Assembly (NCBI RefSeq): GCF_020509005.1
Contig: NC_063012.1
Coordinates: 7,440,001-7,504,000, forward strand
Origin: Fulvia fulva
Lineage: Eukaryota; Ascomycota; Dothideomycetes; Mycosphaerellales; Mycosphaerellaceae
Reading direction: 5' to 3'
Length of the DNA: 64,000 bases
Shown here: in pieces, positions 36,502 through 49,245 of the stretch
How positions within the stretch are numbered: position 1 is the stretch's first letter
Layout of the letters: each line of letters opens with the position of its first letter
The notes under the pieces: generated by a model
The model's database searches: none
What the model was told of the DNA's origin: nothing
Seen by the model: the letters and a program-made list of their open reading frames with translations, nothing else
Program-made: the position numbers and the translations under genes

Positions 36502-37021
36502 TATTATGGTCTCCCTATAGAGTGCACAGAAGGTGGGGACAGAAGAGCCTTAGAGTGCTCAGAAGTCGTTAAGAAGTAACAGTCTAGCTTGGTGTGTAAG
36601 CGCTAAGAATCATATGCCCCGTAATATTTACTACGGGACCTAGCCCTCTAAATTCACCCCTCTACCAAACCTTGACAGATTCACTTCGGCTCGTGACTAT
36701 GTGACTCACGGCACTCCCGCGAGCACCCGCGACTACGCTGGACCCTAGAAGAAGCACGTAGAAGACTCGGAACGTAGGGCAGGTTAGAATAAGGTTTTAA
36801 GCAAAGCTACTAAGCGCGGCTTCGTACGGGTTAGCCCTATTAATGCGGGGATACGCACTCGCGAGGGTCGCGTATAAATATCTGGCCTTCCCTAGGCCTC
36901 TCTTGCTTTCTTCGTCTTTTGTTTTGTATAGCAATTATACTATACCCTTTTACACCTATACTTCGTACCTACATTCTCGCTTTCACCCTTATATCTTATA
37001 GGCTAGGCTCTCGCCCTAACA
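36502..37021 (+). mobile_element. 5' LTR of Gypsy chromovirus G (520 bp)
   Basis: This LTR begins TATTATGG (TGTTAT in the 3' LTR) and ends CCCTAACA. It is the same length as the 3' LTR. A TATA box (TATAAATA) lies at 36,873-36,880. The LTR differs from the 3' copy by transitions wherever I compared them. The expected primer-binding site follows at 37,022, but I could not match it to a tRNA. Confidence 0.85.
36873..36880 (+). promoter_or_regulatory. TATA box of the G 5' LTR
   Basis: TATAAATA lies about 30 bp upstream of a pyrimidine-rich stretch that probably holds the transcription start. The same site is present in the 3' LTR at 42,644-42,651. It would drive the genomic RNA of element G. Confidence 0.5.
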
Positions 37022-38270
37022 TCATAAAAGACTAACAAACCGTTAACTACTCGAGTCATCCTTATAGGTGACCACGCCACCGATAGAGGTGTTAACCTCG
37101 ACAACTAAGACACTCTATTCCACTTTAGTAAGTGGACTAACATCCCCTTCTCGAACGCCGCTACCTTCGGTACCTAGGCAAACGCTAACCCCGACACCGC
37201 CTACGCTCTTATCAACCGCACCGTCTCTCCTTTCCGCGAGACCGCCTAGCAGGTCGAGCAAGCAAACAACTAAGTAATATACCTTTAAGGTATTGTGAAC
37301 ACCTTCTAGAACCTCGCCCCGTACGCCGACGACAACCGCCGCTAGTACTTCTCTAAGAAGGTCAACGACCTAGACGAGTTCGACGGTAATAAGAGCAAGT
37401 TTAAGGCATTTGAGACACAGCTCACTATCAAGCTGTTAGCTAATACCGACCACTTTCCGTAAGAGAAGGACAAAGTTACGTACGTCTTCTCCCTCCTTCG
37501 GGGAGACGCCGCGGCTTAGGTATAACACTATATCGACAACGCTACGTAGACTATCGGCTGCCCGGACGTCCTCACCTTAATACAGGACCTCCGTGCTGCC
37601 TTTAGTGATCTAGACCGTAGAGCTACCGCCTAGAACGCTATCTATAACCTCCTCTAGAAGAACAAGAGCTTCGCCGAGTACCTCGCGGCCTTTAACCGCG
37701 ACATCGGGTTCACCGGCTATAACGAAGAGACTAAGAAGAGCACTCTCCGCCGTGGTTTGTTAGTAGAGCTTCTTCGAGCCCTCGAGGACAAGGACGTCGG
37801 TGCTATAAGCTTTCGTAAGCTCGTCGAGACCTACTAGCGCCTCGACTCTAACATAAAACATACCGCCTCTCTCCTCGCTTCCCGTTCTTAAGGTCGTTAG
37901 CCTCGTAGTCCCGGAAGCCACTTCGCTACTCTACTAGGCGCCGCCGCTCCTACGGCTCTCCCTCCCGTCTCTATAGGTAACGCTATAGATCTTAGCGCTA
38001 GTACCGCCGTCCCTCGAGTCTAGGGCCTCGTTAACGGTAAGCTTACTCCCGAAGAGAAGCTTCGCCGTCGCTAGGCCGGACTCTATACCTACTACGGCGG
38101 TCTAGGCTATATCGTAGCTAACTGTCCGTAGCTCGCTACCCGTAACGCCCGTAACCCGGTTCGCGGCGCTATCGGCGCTATCGAGCCTGCTCCTACTACT
38201 CCCGCTAAGCAGGAAAAAGCCTAGGTCTTCCTTATCGACGCGATGAAGACTAAGAATAACGTTTACCGAA
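37022..38270 (+). pseudogene. Element G gag (capsid, nucleocapsid), broken
   Basis: The capsid frame is readable from about 37,340: LDEFDGNKSKFKAFETQL, then the Ty3/Gypsy capsid signature VFSLLRGDAA near 37,480-37,515. Many Gln and Trp codons read TAG. A nucleocapsid zinc knuckle near 38,085-38,130 has lost its first cysteines, which appear as Tyr (TGC to TAC), while the last Cys remains. The 69-codon frame at 37,068-37,277 is out of phase with gag and not the product. Confidence 0.75.
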
Positions 38271-41200
38271 AGTGAAGAGAGGAAAGAAGTTGAGGATCAA
38301 TATAGTATAGCTAGACCTATACGACGAGACGGGTAAGGACTACGCTTATAAACCGTTCGTTACGAATATAAATATCGGCTTAAAGAAACTCTCTTCTTCT
38401 AATCTTACTCTTATAGACACTAGCGTACTAGGCGAGTCTTTTATAGACTATAAACTCGCGACCTCTCTTAACCTCGAACCCTAGGAACTAAAGTACCCTC
38501 GTACCCTTAAACTCTTTAACGGTACGGAGACTACCACTAGTAAGATTACTTATGTTGTATACACGTTAATCACCCTCGGAGGCAAGCGTATGTCGATCAC
38601 TAGCTTCCTTACGTCCCTACCGTATCAGAAGTTTATCCTCGGCCTCCCCTAGTTTAGACGACACCGACCTATTATCGACTAGACTTCCCTTACTATCAGC
38701 TTCCCTCTAGAAGTTCCTCCGGCACCTCCGCCTTCTCCGCCGCCTTAGCGCGGTCCTAAGTATACTAAGATCTTCTAGGTAAACGCCGCTACCTTCACTA
38801 CTACTACTAAGTAGCCTAAAGCTTAAGTCTTCGCCGCCTCTCTCCGCGATATCGACATCGCCCCCGAGAAGCTCGACAAGAAGCGTACACCTACCGACCC
38901 TACTACGAAGGTCCCTCCTTAGGCACACTATATCCTCTACGTATTCGATGCTAAAGCCGCTAACGAGCTGCCTCCTCATCGCCCTTACGACCACAAGATT
39001 AAGCTAGAAGAAGGTATAGAGATACCGTTCGGACCGTTATATTCTATGTCCCGAGAAGAGCTTATCGTCCTTAAGAGATACCTCGAAGAGAACCTAAAGA
39101 AGGGGTTTATTCGAGCGAGCCGTTCTAGCGCTAGTAGTCCCGTTATGTTCGTTAAGAAGCCCGGCGGTAGTCTACGCTTCTACGTAGACTACCGAGGCTT
39201 GAACGCTATTATAAAGAAGAACCGCTACCTAATACCGTTGATTTAGGAGACGCTCGAACGCCTCTCTAAGGCCAAGTACTTTACTAAGCTCGATGTTATC
39301 GCTACGTTCAACAAGTTACGAATAGTAGAAGGACACGAGTATCTTATAGCCTTCCGTACTCGCTACGGGCTGTTCGAGTCGCTCGTTATGCCCTTCGGCG
39401 TTTGTAACGGGCCTAGTACCTTCTAGAACTTTATTAACGACATCCTTTAGGAGTTCCTCGATCAGTTCTACACTACCTATATCGACGACATCCTAGTCTA
39501 TAGCGAGACTAAGGAGGAGCACCGCGAGCACGTCTATAAGGTCCTTTAGAAGCTCGTAGACGCCGGCTTATAGCTCGACATCGACAAGTGCGAGTTTAAG
39601 AAGACCGAAGTCAAGTTCCTTAGTTTGATCATTACCGTAGACGGCATCAAGATGGACTAAGAGAAGATCGACGCTATCGTCGAATAGGATGCTCCTACGA
39701 ACGTTAAAGAGGTCTAGGGTTTCCTAGGCTTTGCCAACTTCTACCGCCGCTTTATCTACGCATTTTCGGGCGTAGTACGCCCTTTGACGAAGCTTACGCG
39801 TAAGGGTGAGAAGTTCGCCTAGACCGACGAATGCTAGGAGGCTTTTGACTTGCTTAAAGCGAAGTTTGTTAAGAACCCGCTTCTATAGCACTTCGATTTC
39901 GAACTGGAGACCCGTATAGAGACCGACGTATCCGACGGCGTAGTAGGCGGTGTCCTGCTATAACGCCGCTCGCCTGAATCCCTATAGTTACCTGTCGCCT
40001 TCCTCTCTAAGAAGTTGACCGCTACGGAGTGTAACTACGAGATCTACGACAAGGAGCTTCTCGCTATCGTCAAAGCTTTCGAAGAGTAGCGCCCCGAGCT
40101 CGAAGGCTCTGCTATGCCCGTCTAAGTAAGCTCCGACTATAAGAACCTCGTCTACTTTATAAAGAGCAAGCTGCTTAATCGTCGCTAGGCCCGCTAGAGC
40201 GAGTTCCTCTCCCGGTTCAACTTCGTAATCTCGTACACGCCCGGTAAGGCCAACTCGATAGCCGACGCCCTTACCCGCCGCCCTAGTAACTCTCTAGTTA
40301 ATCGAAGAGGGGGCCGGCAAATCGTAGGGCAACAAGTCATTAAAGAGCATAACCTCTCTTCCGAGCTTCGAGAGTACCTATCGAACGGCTAGCCTACGCT
40401 CGCCGCTTCCTTTGCTACTCTCGTGCTCGCTCCTACCTACCTTGACGAGAGTGACGATAAATCCGAGCCTAAAGAATACGCCTCGGACGCTAAGGACTTG
40501 AACGACGATAAAGAGGGCTTAGTAACGACCGACGGCTTATCCGAATTAGACTTTAAGGGGTTTGATAATAAGGAGCAGCCCGAAGGTATTATAGCACGAG
40601 TACGAATAGCGTACGATGCCGACATAGACGCCTAAGAGTTAGTTCAGGCCCTTAGATCTAGCGCGAGGACATTCCCGGGCTTCTCGCTATCCGAGTACGA
40701 GCTCTAGGAAGGTGTTGTCTACTTCCGTAAGAAGCTTTACGTAGCGCAGCCCGAAGGCTCTAATATCCGAGCTGAGATTCTTCAAATTATCTACGAATCC
40801 GCCTCTAGGGGTCACCTAGGCGTAGCTAAGACCTATAAGCTCCTCGCTAGGTATTACTAGTGGCCGTATTCCTAGAAGGACGTCCGCCGCTACGTACTGA
40901 ACTGCGCTACTTACCGAAGAGCTAAAGCTAACCGCTACCGTCCCTACGGTCTCTTACACCCTCTCCCGGCTCCTAATCGTCCGTAGAAGCATATTACTAT
41001 AGACTTTATTACCGATCTTCCTTACGGCAAGACCTTTAGCGGCGTGAAAGCAAAGGCCCTTCTAGTGATCGTAGACCGTCACTCTAAGGACCGGTATATA
41101 ATCCCGTGCTAGAGCATAACCGTAAAGGAGACTGCTCGCTTGTTCTACGAATTCGTCTAGCGCTTTTAAGGCCTCCCGGATAGCATCACCTCTAACAGAG

Positions 41201-42272
41201 GCACCTAGTTCATCTCGTACTTCTAGAAGCGTCTATATGCTATCCTAGGCATTAAGCATAACCTCTCGACCAGTTTTTAGCTACAGACCGACGGCTAGAC
41301 CGAAATTACGAACGCTATCCTCGAGTAGGTCCTTCGTTGCTTCGTCGACTACTACTAGAAGGATTGGCCTTAGTATATCCCTACGGTAGAGTTCGCTACT
41401 CGTAACTAGGACTCGGAGACTACTAGCTACTCTCCCTTCTATACTACGAGAGGTTACTACCCTCGTATAGGCATAGAACTAGAAGAACCTCTCCCGCCTA
41501 CCGAAGACGTAAACGAGTAAGCAGTAGACAAGTTCGCTACTATACTCTTATAGATCTATAAAGAAGTTTACGACGAGATAGTGTACGTATAAGCAATCTA
41601 CGAGGATCAAGCCAATCGTCGTCGCTAGCTAGCTCCCGACTACTAAGTAGGCGATATAGTCTACCTTAACTCTAAGAACATTAAGACGGACCGCCCCTCT
41701 AAGAAGCTGAACTAGAAGAACCTAGGTCCTTTTAAGATCACCGAGCGTATTAGTTCACACGCCTACCGTCTAGCTCTTCCTACGAACATAAAGATCCACG
41801 ACGTCTTCTATCCCGTACGCCTTCGGCCGTCGGCTAAGGACCTATTCCCGAACTAAAACTAAGACATACTAGGTCCTCCCGATGAAGTAGAAGTCGACGA
41901 GCCTATTAACCTACCTTCTGACGACTATGCCGTCCGCAAGATCCGGGGAATCCGCGTAGAGCCTAACGACGTTAAAGGACTACCGCCGATTAAGTATAAA
42001 GTCGAATAGTAAGGTTGCCCTAAGTAGGATACCTTATAGGAACCTATCCAACATATTATCTTTAATCGTTAAGCAATCGAAGAATACCACGCCCGCGTAG
42101 ACGGCCTAGAAGTCAATATCGGCAGGCTCTTCGAATCTGAGCTCTTCGACGGGGCTTACTAATGGTGTATCGACCATGACATTAGGCCTAGGCCTAGTAC
42201 TAAAGCTGAACATCCTCGATATATAGAACTACTACGGCTTCGTAGGAACTTAGCTTTGTTCGGGGGGGCTAC
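38271..42272 (+). pseudogene. Element G pol: protease, RT, RNase H, integrase, chromodomain, broken
   Basis: Order on the plus strand: a protease with LIDTS near 38,410; RT from about 39,010, open at 39,046-39,246 ([19 protein letters not shown]) and with an intact YIDDILVYS box at 39,478-39,504; RNase H around 39,860-40,270; integrase from about 40,770, its core beginning DFITDLP near 41,005 and with SNRGT near 41,190 (Asp to Asn); and a C-terminal chromodomain near 41,990-42,110 (YKVEW … EPIQHI). The order RT-RNase H-integrase-chromodomain defines a Ty3/Gypsy chromovirus. A G-rich tract (42,262-42,268) precedes the 3' LTR. It is inactive because of RIP stops. Confidence 0.85.
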
Positions 42273-42792
42273 TGTTATAGTCTCCCTATAGAGTGTATAG
42301 AAGGTAGGGACAGAAGAGCCTCAGAGTGCTTAGAAGTCGTCAAGAAGTGACAGTCTAGCTTAGTATATAAGCGCCAAGAATTATATGCCCCGTAACATTT
42401 ACTACGGGACCTAGCCCTCCAAATTTACCCCTCTACTAAATCTTAACAGATTCACTTCGGCTCGTGACTATGTGACTCACGGCACTCCCGCGAGCACCCG
42501 CGACTGCGCTAGACCCTAGAAGAAGCACGTAGAAGACTCGGAACGTAGGGCAGGTTAGAATAAGGTTTTAAGCAAAGCTACTAAGCGCGGCTTCGCACGG
42601 GTTAGCCCTATTAATGCGGGGACACGCACTCGCGAGGGTCGCGTATAAATATCTAGCCTTCCCTAGGCCTCTCTTGCTTTCTTCGTCTTTTGTTTTGTAT
42701 AGCAATTATACTATACCCTTTTGCACCTACACTTCGCACCTGCATTCTCGCTTTCACCCTTACATCTTATAGGCCAGGCTCTCGCCCTGACA
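42273..42792 (+). mobile_element. 3' LTR of Gypsy chromovirus G (520 bp)
   Basis: This LTR begins TGTTATAG and ends CCTGACA, with the TG…CA ends intact, followed by the 5-bp duplication CTTGC (42,793-42,797). It has a TATA box at 42,644-42,651. It pairs with 36,502-37,021; together they make a complete 6,291-bp element, the only full-length LTR retrotransposon in the window. Confidence 0.88.
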
Positions 42793-42797
42793 CTTGC

Positions 42798-43561
42798 TCT
42801 AGTGTTGTAACCTATAAGATCAGCGAGGAGGCCCTCTTGCCCTCCTCTATCTTCTTCTTGACCTACGCTGTCTTTGTGATCTGTAGTCCTAGTGCTATTA
42901 CCTAGTTTTGCCTCTAGAGGTTTGGTGTATCCCTTTATATGTCAAAGGTTCGTAGGACCCTATACGCAATTACTATATACTGTTGATAGGAGACTTTCGC
43001 TATACTCCCGATCTTCAGTATCTACTCCTTATTTATTTCGAGGGCCTTCTTGTCCTATACGTGTGCTATAAACAGCTTAACCCCTTTGTTGTCTGCCCTT
43101 GCCCCTACTATTCCCTTTACTCCGATCTTCTCGACTATCTCCCTCCCGGTCATCTTTCCTATCTCTTCCTTCTCTTTCTAGTCCGTAATATAGACTCGTA
43201 GTACTATACTTTAAGGGGGGGTGGGTTGGCTCGCGATTGTTACCTAGGTCGTTAGGCCCTAGGTCTGTCTCGGGTCTCTTTAAGGGTTGTTTCTTACGTT
43301 TCGTATTGCTGCCTCGATTGCTATGTTGATCGTAGTGCTTGTTTGTCGTTTGAGCGCCTTTAGTCCCCCGAGTAGTTCGCTTATTACTCCTTTTAGTGCT
43401 CTCTCCGGAAACCTCCCTTCTTCTACCGCTACTATCTCTTCCGCCTTCTTATAGAGCGTCCTCCACTCGTCTCCCCCTTGCTCTCGGTCGTCTACTACCG
43501 TCGTCGTCGCCATTTTTCAATCCGTTCTAAGCCCTTAGGTCTATATAGACTATAGCTTTAT
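42798..43561 (-). mobile_element. LINE B copy B2, 5' segment with ORF1 start
   Basis: This is the remainder of B2 on the minus strand up to its 5' end at 43,561, next to the TAATAGCCGTATATAG duplication. An ATG at 43,513 opens 77 codons (to 43,280) beginning MATTTVVDDREQGGDEW, rich in Glu and Lys. This is the N-terminus of the gag-like ORF1, cut by a stop. The roughly 48 bp before it would be the 5' leader. Because it keeps its 5' end, B2 shows what B1 lost at its S junction. Confidence 0.75.
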
Positions 43562-46500
43562 TAATAGCCGTATATAGAAGTCGTGACTACCGGAAGTCCG
43601 CCCTCTATATAGACGTAGTGAGCCTCTAGTATAGTGCTATATTCTGTTTAGCTTTCCGTAATATTACCTATACGTACTTCCTCTACCGTAGCGCCGGGTC
43701 CACCTATAGTCCGAGGATCCTAAGCTGATTTGCCGGGTTAGTCGTATACCCCTATATCTAGATAGAAGCTTATATATTGTAGAACCGTAGCCGGCGCGTA
43801 AAGTATATCAGATTGTACTTTTCTAGGGCAAACCGAGCCCCGTACCTCCTAGCCTAGTCCTCGCAGATCTTGTACTTCTCTTCTAGTAGCCTATAGTTCT
43901 CCTTAGTCGAGGAAGACTACGCTAGGATGTTCGTGTTGTCTACGAAGCCGCTCGTAGCGGTGTTCTAGGATTCTAGGGCTAGGAGTAGCGTCGCTATAAA
44001 GAAGAGGAATAGAATAGGTACTAGCGTTAAGCCTTACGGAATTCTAGTATAGACTACTTGAAATAGGCTTCTATACTAGCCGACTAGGATCGACGTACTA
44101 CGGTTTTAGAGGTAGGACCGTACGAAGTTAATAAGCTACTTAGGGAGTCCTTTCGACCTTAGGATATAGAGTAGCTACGGGTATAATATATAGTCGAAGG
44201 CTCCCGATATGTCTAGGCTAAGTAAGGAAGCCACCTTATCCCTATTCTTATACTAGATAGCCTTTACCTAAGAGGTGATAAGTTCTATCGCGGATAGCGT
44301 CGATCGCTATAGGCGCGTACCTATCTAGGTGTCCGGGAGTAGGGAGTGTTCCTCTACCGCCTCGGAGAGTCTCGTTATAACTAGCTTCTTAAGCGCCTTC
44401 CTAAGAGTATTAAGGAGCGTAATTGGGCGGTACGACTTTACCTACGTATAGTCTTCCTTTTACGGCTTACGTAGGACCACTATCGTCGATTATTTAAATA
44501 CTATCGGGTAGTATCCGGTCTATAGGCAGGCGTTAAAGATCGCTATAACTACTAGGGCTAGTTGATCTCTATACTTCTTTAGTAGCTCGTTTAGGATCCT
44601 ATCCGGCCCCGGGGCTTTCTTCGCCGGTAACTTCCTTAGTATAGCGGCAACTTCTCCCTCGGATACCTCCTATTAGACCGCGATACTAGGGGCTAGGGGA
44701 GTAGAGCTGTTTATATCGCTTAGATTAGCCTCGACTAGGGGCGGGAAGAACTTGCTAGCTAGTAGACGCGCCTTAGCCTCGGGGTCGCTAACCGGGCTAC
44801 TAGGCGATTGTAGCGCTAGGATAGAGAAGGAGGGGCCCTATATAGGGTCCTGTCGGGCCCATTTTGCTAGCTTCTATATCCTCGCTAGCTTACCGGCGAT
44901 TTCTTCTACTATAGCCCTCTAGCCGACTACTTTCTCCCTCCGTATTATAGCTTTCTTTTATTAGTATGCCTCCCTATATACGTTCTAGGCCTCCTCGCTA
45001 TAGCTACTCGTCTACACCCGGCGGGCTCTCCTTACTTCTCTTACTACCGTAGTGCACTTCGGCGTCTAGTATAGTTTAGACTATATTGTTAGTTAGGTAA
45101 GCGGAACGTAAAGTAAGGTCGCTTTTCTTATTTCGTCTATTAACCCTTAGACTACCTCGTCTATCTCGTCTTTACTAATATATTGCTACTACGCGATCTA
45201 GACTAGCCTCTCGGAGTTATCGAGGTACGCCTAGATATTAGCCTAGTAGGCCTTTCCCTAGTTTAGCTTAGGGGTTCTCGCTAGTATACGTTATATCTAT
45301 GTCGTAATAGAGGTCCTAACTAGTATATAGTCTAATAACGCCTCGAGTATATATTCGATCCTATAGTAGGTTACTATATAGTAGTAGCTATCTAAGATCT
45401 AGGAGAGGTCGATCGTGCCTTAGAGTCCCCCTCTCTTCTAGGTGCCTAGGTCCTTCGGGGTATTAAGGGCAATTGCGTTACTCGCTATCAAGTCGAGTAC
45501 TTCGTCGGCTATAGGGTACGGCTATATAAGGCTTTCCTAGGAAGGGTAGTATACGTTAAAGTCTCCTACTACGATATAGCACCCTTGTCTCTTAAGCGTA
45601 CTGTCTAGGTGTCTATAGACCCCTAGGTCGCGGCTAGACCTCGAGGCTAGCGGTTGTATATATAGGTTGTATATCTAGGTACTACCTACGTAGAGGGAGG
45701 TAATATCGCCCCCGCCTTCTTCGTCTACGTAGTACACTACCTCCTAGTCGGATTCTAGTATGTTCTTACTAATATAGAAGCACGTACGGGGTCTGCCGTC
45801 GCCTCGTAGGTATGTCGTATAGCCTAGTAACTTGTAGGTCGTTAGTCTCTTATAGTACGGGTTAATCTATAGCTCCTAGATTACTAGGACGTAGTAGACG
45901 TACGGGTCCGCCTCGTATAGGAAATAGTTCTAGACTATATCCTTGCTATAGTTAACGTTATACTAGATGATACTAAGCGTGTCGAGGCTAGTTGTCGGTA
46001 TCGATAATCATTTCCTCTATAGCGTCCTATATCCTACTACCTTATACGTCCTAGTCTACGCCTATCGGCTATATACTAAAGGGGAGCCGGGCCTAGTTAG
46101 ATTCCCTCGCCGTAGCTAGTAGGGCACGTGGCCTCCCGTACGCCCTAGGTTACGTATCCTTTATATTGTTCTCGGCCCTAGGGCGCTTATGCCCGACCGC
46201 CGCTAGTTAGTTCCGGTATAGGCTAGCCTTACGGTCGCCGTAGAATCTTAGGGCGACGGTTCTGTTTATGATTGCCTTGTTTTTTGCTAGCTTCCGCTAT
46301 AGGCATTCCGCGCTATACGATAGGTAGTGCCCCGGACAGTTCGTATACCGTCTCGTAGCCGATATATAGTCCCTAGACATATAGTCTCCTATATAGTTCG
46401 AGTAGGCCTACTTGTTTATACACGTGTAGGTTTAGTGTCTATACTATTAGCATTTGAAGCATTAGAGGACACGAAAGGATAAGGAGTACTTTTCTACTAT

Positions 46501-47362
46501 CTTAAGGCTATATTACTAGACTAGGCCTTGTTCTATCGCTAGATCCGCCGCTTTCGCGTCTTATAGCTATACTATTAGCGCCGAGGCCTTCTTGCCTTCT
46601 AGCCATTTCCTATAGAGCCAAGTCGCCTTTTAGATTAGAGAGTTAAGAGTGACCGGGTTGTCCTCTTAGAGAGCGCGTAGGTGACCCTAGTTAGTTAGGT
46701 CAAACTCCTTAGGTATATCGTAGACTAGGATCGTAAATTGTTTTGTTAAGACCTTCGATAATGCCGTAACCTTAGATACCTACTATAGCTATGCCTCTAG
46801 GTGCCTCCTAGTAGTAGTAGAGCTAGTATAGATCTATAGAGTGCCGTTAGACTATTAGTTCACTACGACTACCCCTAGTTAGTTAATTCGTTAGGCGAGC
46901 TCCTTATTCGATAGCTTCGTAACTTCGGCCTAGTCTTCCTTTACTATAATACGGATCGTGACTATATCGTACGTTAGGCGGGGGCCTAGTACCGATACCG
47001 CGACCGATACCTAGCTATAGGGGTGTTGATTCCGGGTGGCCTTACTAATCGCCTAGGACGTCGTCCTTATTTCTTGTTACCCTCGGTAATACGATAGTAC
47101 AAGCGCCGTACGTAGCTAAGTGATCATTACCTATAGAGACCGGTATAGGAGCTAATCGTTAGTTTCTATACTTTTTACGTCCTCTATAAGTTGCTACTAG
47201 TTGTCTTAGGGGAGCTTCGCCTATAGAGCCGTAGGCGCCGTCCGTACCGTAGCCTAGGCTACTTTTACCTAGGAGCTACCTAATGTAGCTAGGCACCTCC
47301 GCGGCGTTTAGAGCTAAAGAAATAGGGTGAAGAAAACTTCAAGCTGTCCACCCTAATAGTAG
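43562..47362 (-). mobile_element. LINE A copy A3, 5' segment
   Basis: This is the continuation of A3 after B2: RT with the FVDD-equivalent region near 43,930-43,960, the RT N-terminal part (44,000-44,700), a linker, endonuclease (about 45,420-45,990, with QYNVN-type start and RTCFYISK-like stretch) and ORF1 with two knuckle remains (46,290-46,400). It ends at about 47,362, some 130 bp short of the 5' end seen in A0 and A2. No frame is open. Joined with 31,247-32,320 it shows a LINE A length near 5 kb. Confidence 0.8.
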
Positions 47363-49245
47363 GATATAGCCTCGAAGATAGGTACCTTCGGTAGTAGAAT
47401 ATAGGTAGGTAATAAATATTAGGACGCCTTCGAACGTATAAAACAAGCGTTTACTAAGGACCCTTTAGGAGTATAATTATAAAATCTATAATAAGGAGCT
47501 ATTAGCTATTATTAAGGCTTTCGAGGAATAGAGACCCGAGCTCGCCTACGAGGTAGATAATAAGGACTTATAGCTAGTTAAGATTTATACCGACTATAAG
47601 AACCTAGAATACTTTATAAAGACAAAGTAGCTGAATCGGCGACAAGCGCGTTAGGCTAAGTTCTTATTATAGTTTAACTTTAAGATAATATACCGTCTAG
47701 GACTTTAAGGTATAAAGCTAGATAGCCTAACGAGACGTAGCTAGGACCTTCCGTAGGGAGTAGACGACCCTTAGAACTAGCATTAGTATTAGACATTACT
47801 ACCTCCTAAGCGATTCCTTAAGATCGCCTTACTATAGGTAATAGTAGAAGATACGCCGGAAGAAGAGGAACTAGTATAGCTAAACCCTAAAGCTAAAGAG
47901 TTTATACCTATAGAACGAGATACGCCTACTAAATAAGCGGCGACGTATAAAAGTTAGCGGGAAGCCGAACTCGAGTATCGAATATCGACGGCGTACGTAA
48001 CCGATAACGAGCTTAAGACCGCGATTAAGGACCTATAGAAAGACCGTACTCCTATACTACTATAGAGAGCGAAGATTCACCTAGTACACTATAAAGTAGA
48101 TAGCAACCTACTATATATTCGAAATTAATACGACGGCTAGAGCTTATAGATACTAAATGACTAAGCCTTATAGACTAGGATAATTAAGATAAACTATAAC
48201 GCTCTAGTAGTAGGCTATCTAGGACGAGCTCGTACTTATAAACTCGTAGTACGTAAATTCTACTACCCTAGATTAGTGAGATCCGTACGTAGATATACCG
48301 CGAATTACCGTACCTACCGTATAATAAAATCTCTATACTCCTAGCTACTAGGATTATTATAGCTACTTCCTATTCTAGATCGGCCTTAGAAACATATTAT
48401 AGTCGACTTCGTTATCGGACTCCTAGATAGTACTCTTAACGGTATAGTCTATAATAACATTATAACCGTTACTAATAGGCTTACTAAGGAAGTCGAGCTG
48501 ATCCCTATTAGCGTAATAACAGTATAGAATACGGCAAGGCTTTTCCTTAAATATATATTCTATCGGGGTAGGCTTCCTAATACTATTATATTAGACCGTA
48601 GTAAGTAGTAGGTTACTACCTTCTAGAAGAAACTCTATAAGATGCTCCGTATAAATCGTAAGCTAAGTTCTTCGTATTACCTAGAAACTAATAGATAGTC
48701 AGAACGTACTAACTAGGTAATAGAATAGTATCTTCGTATATTTACTAATAAGGCATAGGATGACTAGGTAGAATGGCTATGCCTTGCTTAGTTTGCGATT
48801 AATAATCACCTATCTAAGACTACTAGTATGTCGCCGTTCTACGCTACCTTAGGCTACAACCCTAAGTTTATAGAGCGAGTTGACCTGAACGTTAGAAAGG
48901 AGGGAGGACTGACTACTCTCTAGCGACTAGATACGCGATTAGTAGAAACCTTTATACGTCGAATTTGCGAGCTTTATAAGCACCTTTGAGAGAATATACG
49001 AATATTATAAGCTCTCTAAGTAGAAGTAGTAAACCGCTACCGAAGCATTCCTCTAGACTATAAGTAGGTGATTAGGTGTATCTTAGCACTAAGAACATCC
49101 GTACGACTCGACTATCTAAGAAGCTAGACAGGAGATATGCCGGCCCTTACTAGATCACGGAAGTCATACCGGCTAGACTCTCTTATCGACTGAAACTATT
49201 AGACGCTCTAGCAGGACTTAATAACTACTTCCACACCTCACTACT
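47363..49245 (+). pseudogene. Gypsy-like element D2: RNase H and integrase, RIPed part
   Basis: This is a plus-strand copy of the D family, inverted relative to D1. A DAFERIKQAFTKDPL-like stretch (near 47,430) leads, after an apparent internal deletion, straight to EYNYKIYNKELLAIIKAFEE (from about 47,470). A linker and the integrase core follow (48,400-48,700, with VTDRLTKE-like and LDRSKQ-like remains), and then the integrase C-terminus to about 49,230. Stops are frequent. The RT, gag and 5' LTR are missing. Confidence 0.7.

Noticed and set aside
37068..37277. A 69-codon frame at the start of the G internal region as the gag start
   Set aside because: It is out of phase with the capsid frame that carries the VFSLLRGDAA signature; it reads as a Thr/Pro/Ser-rich shifted frame.
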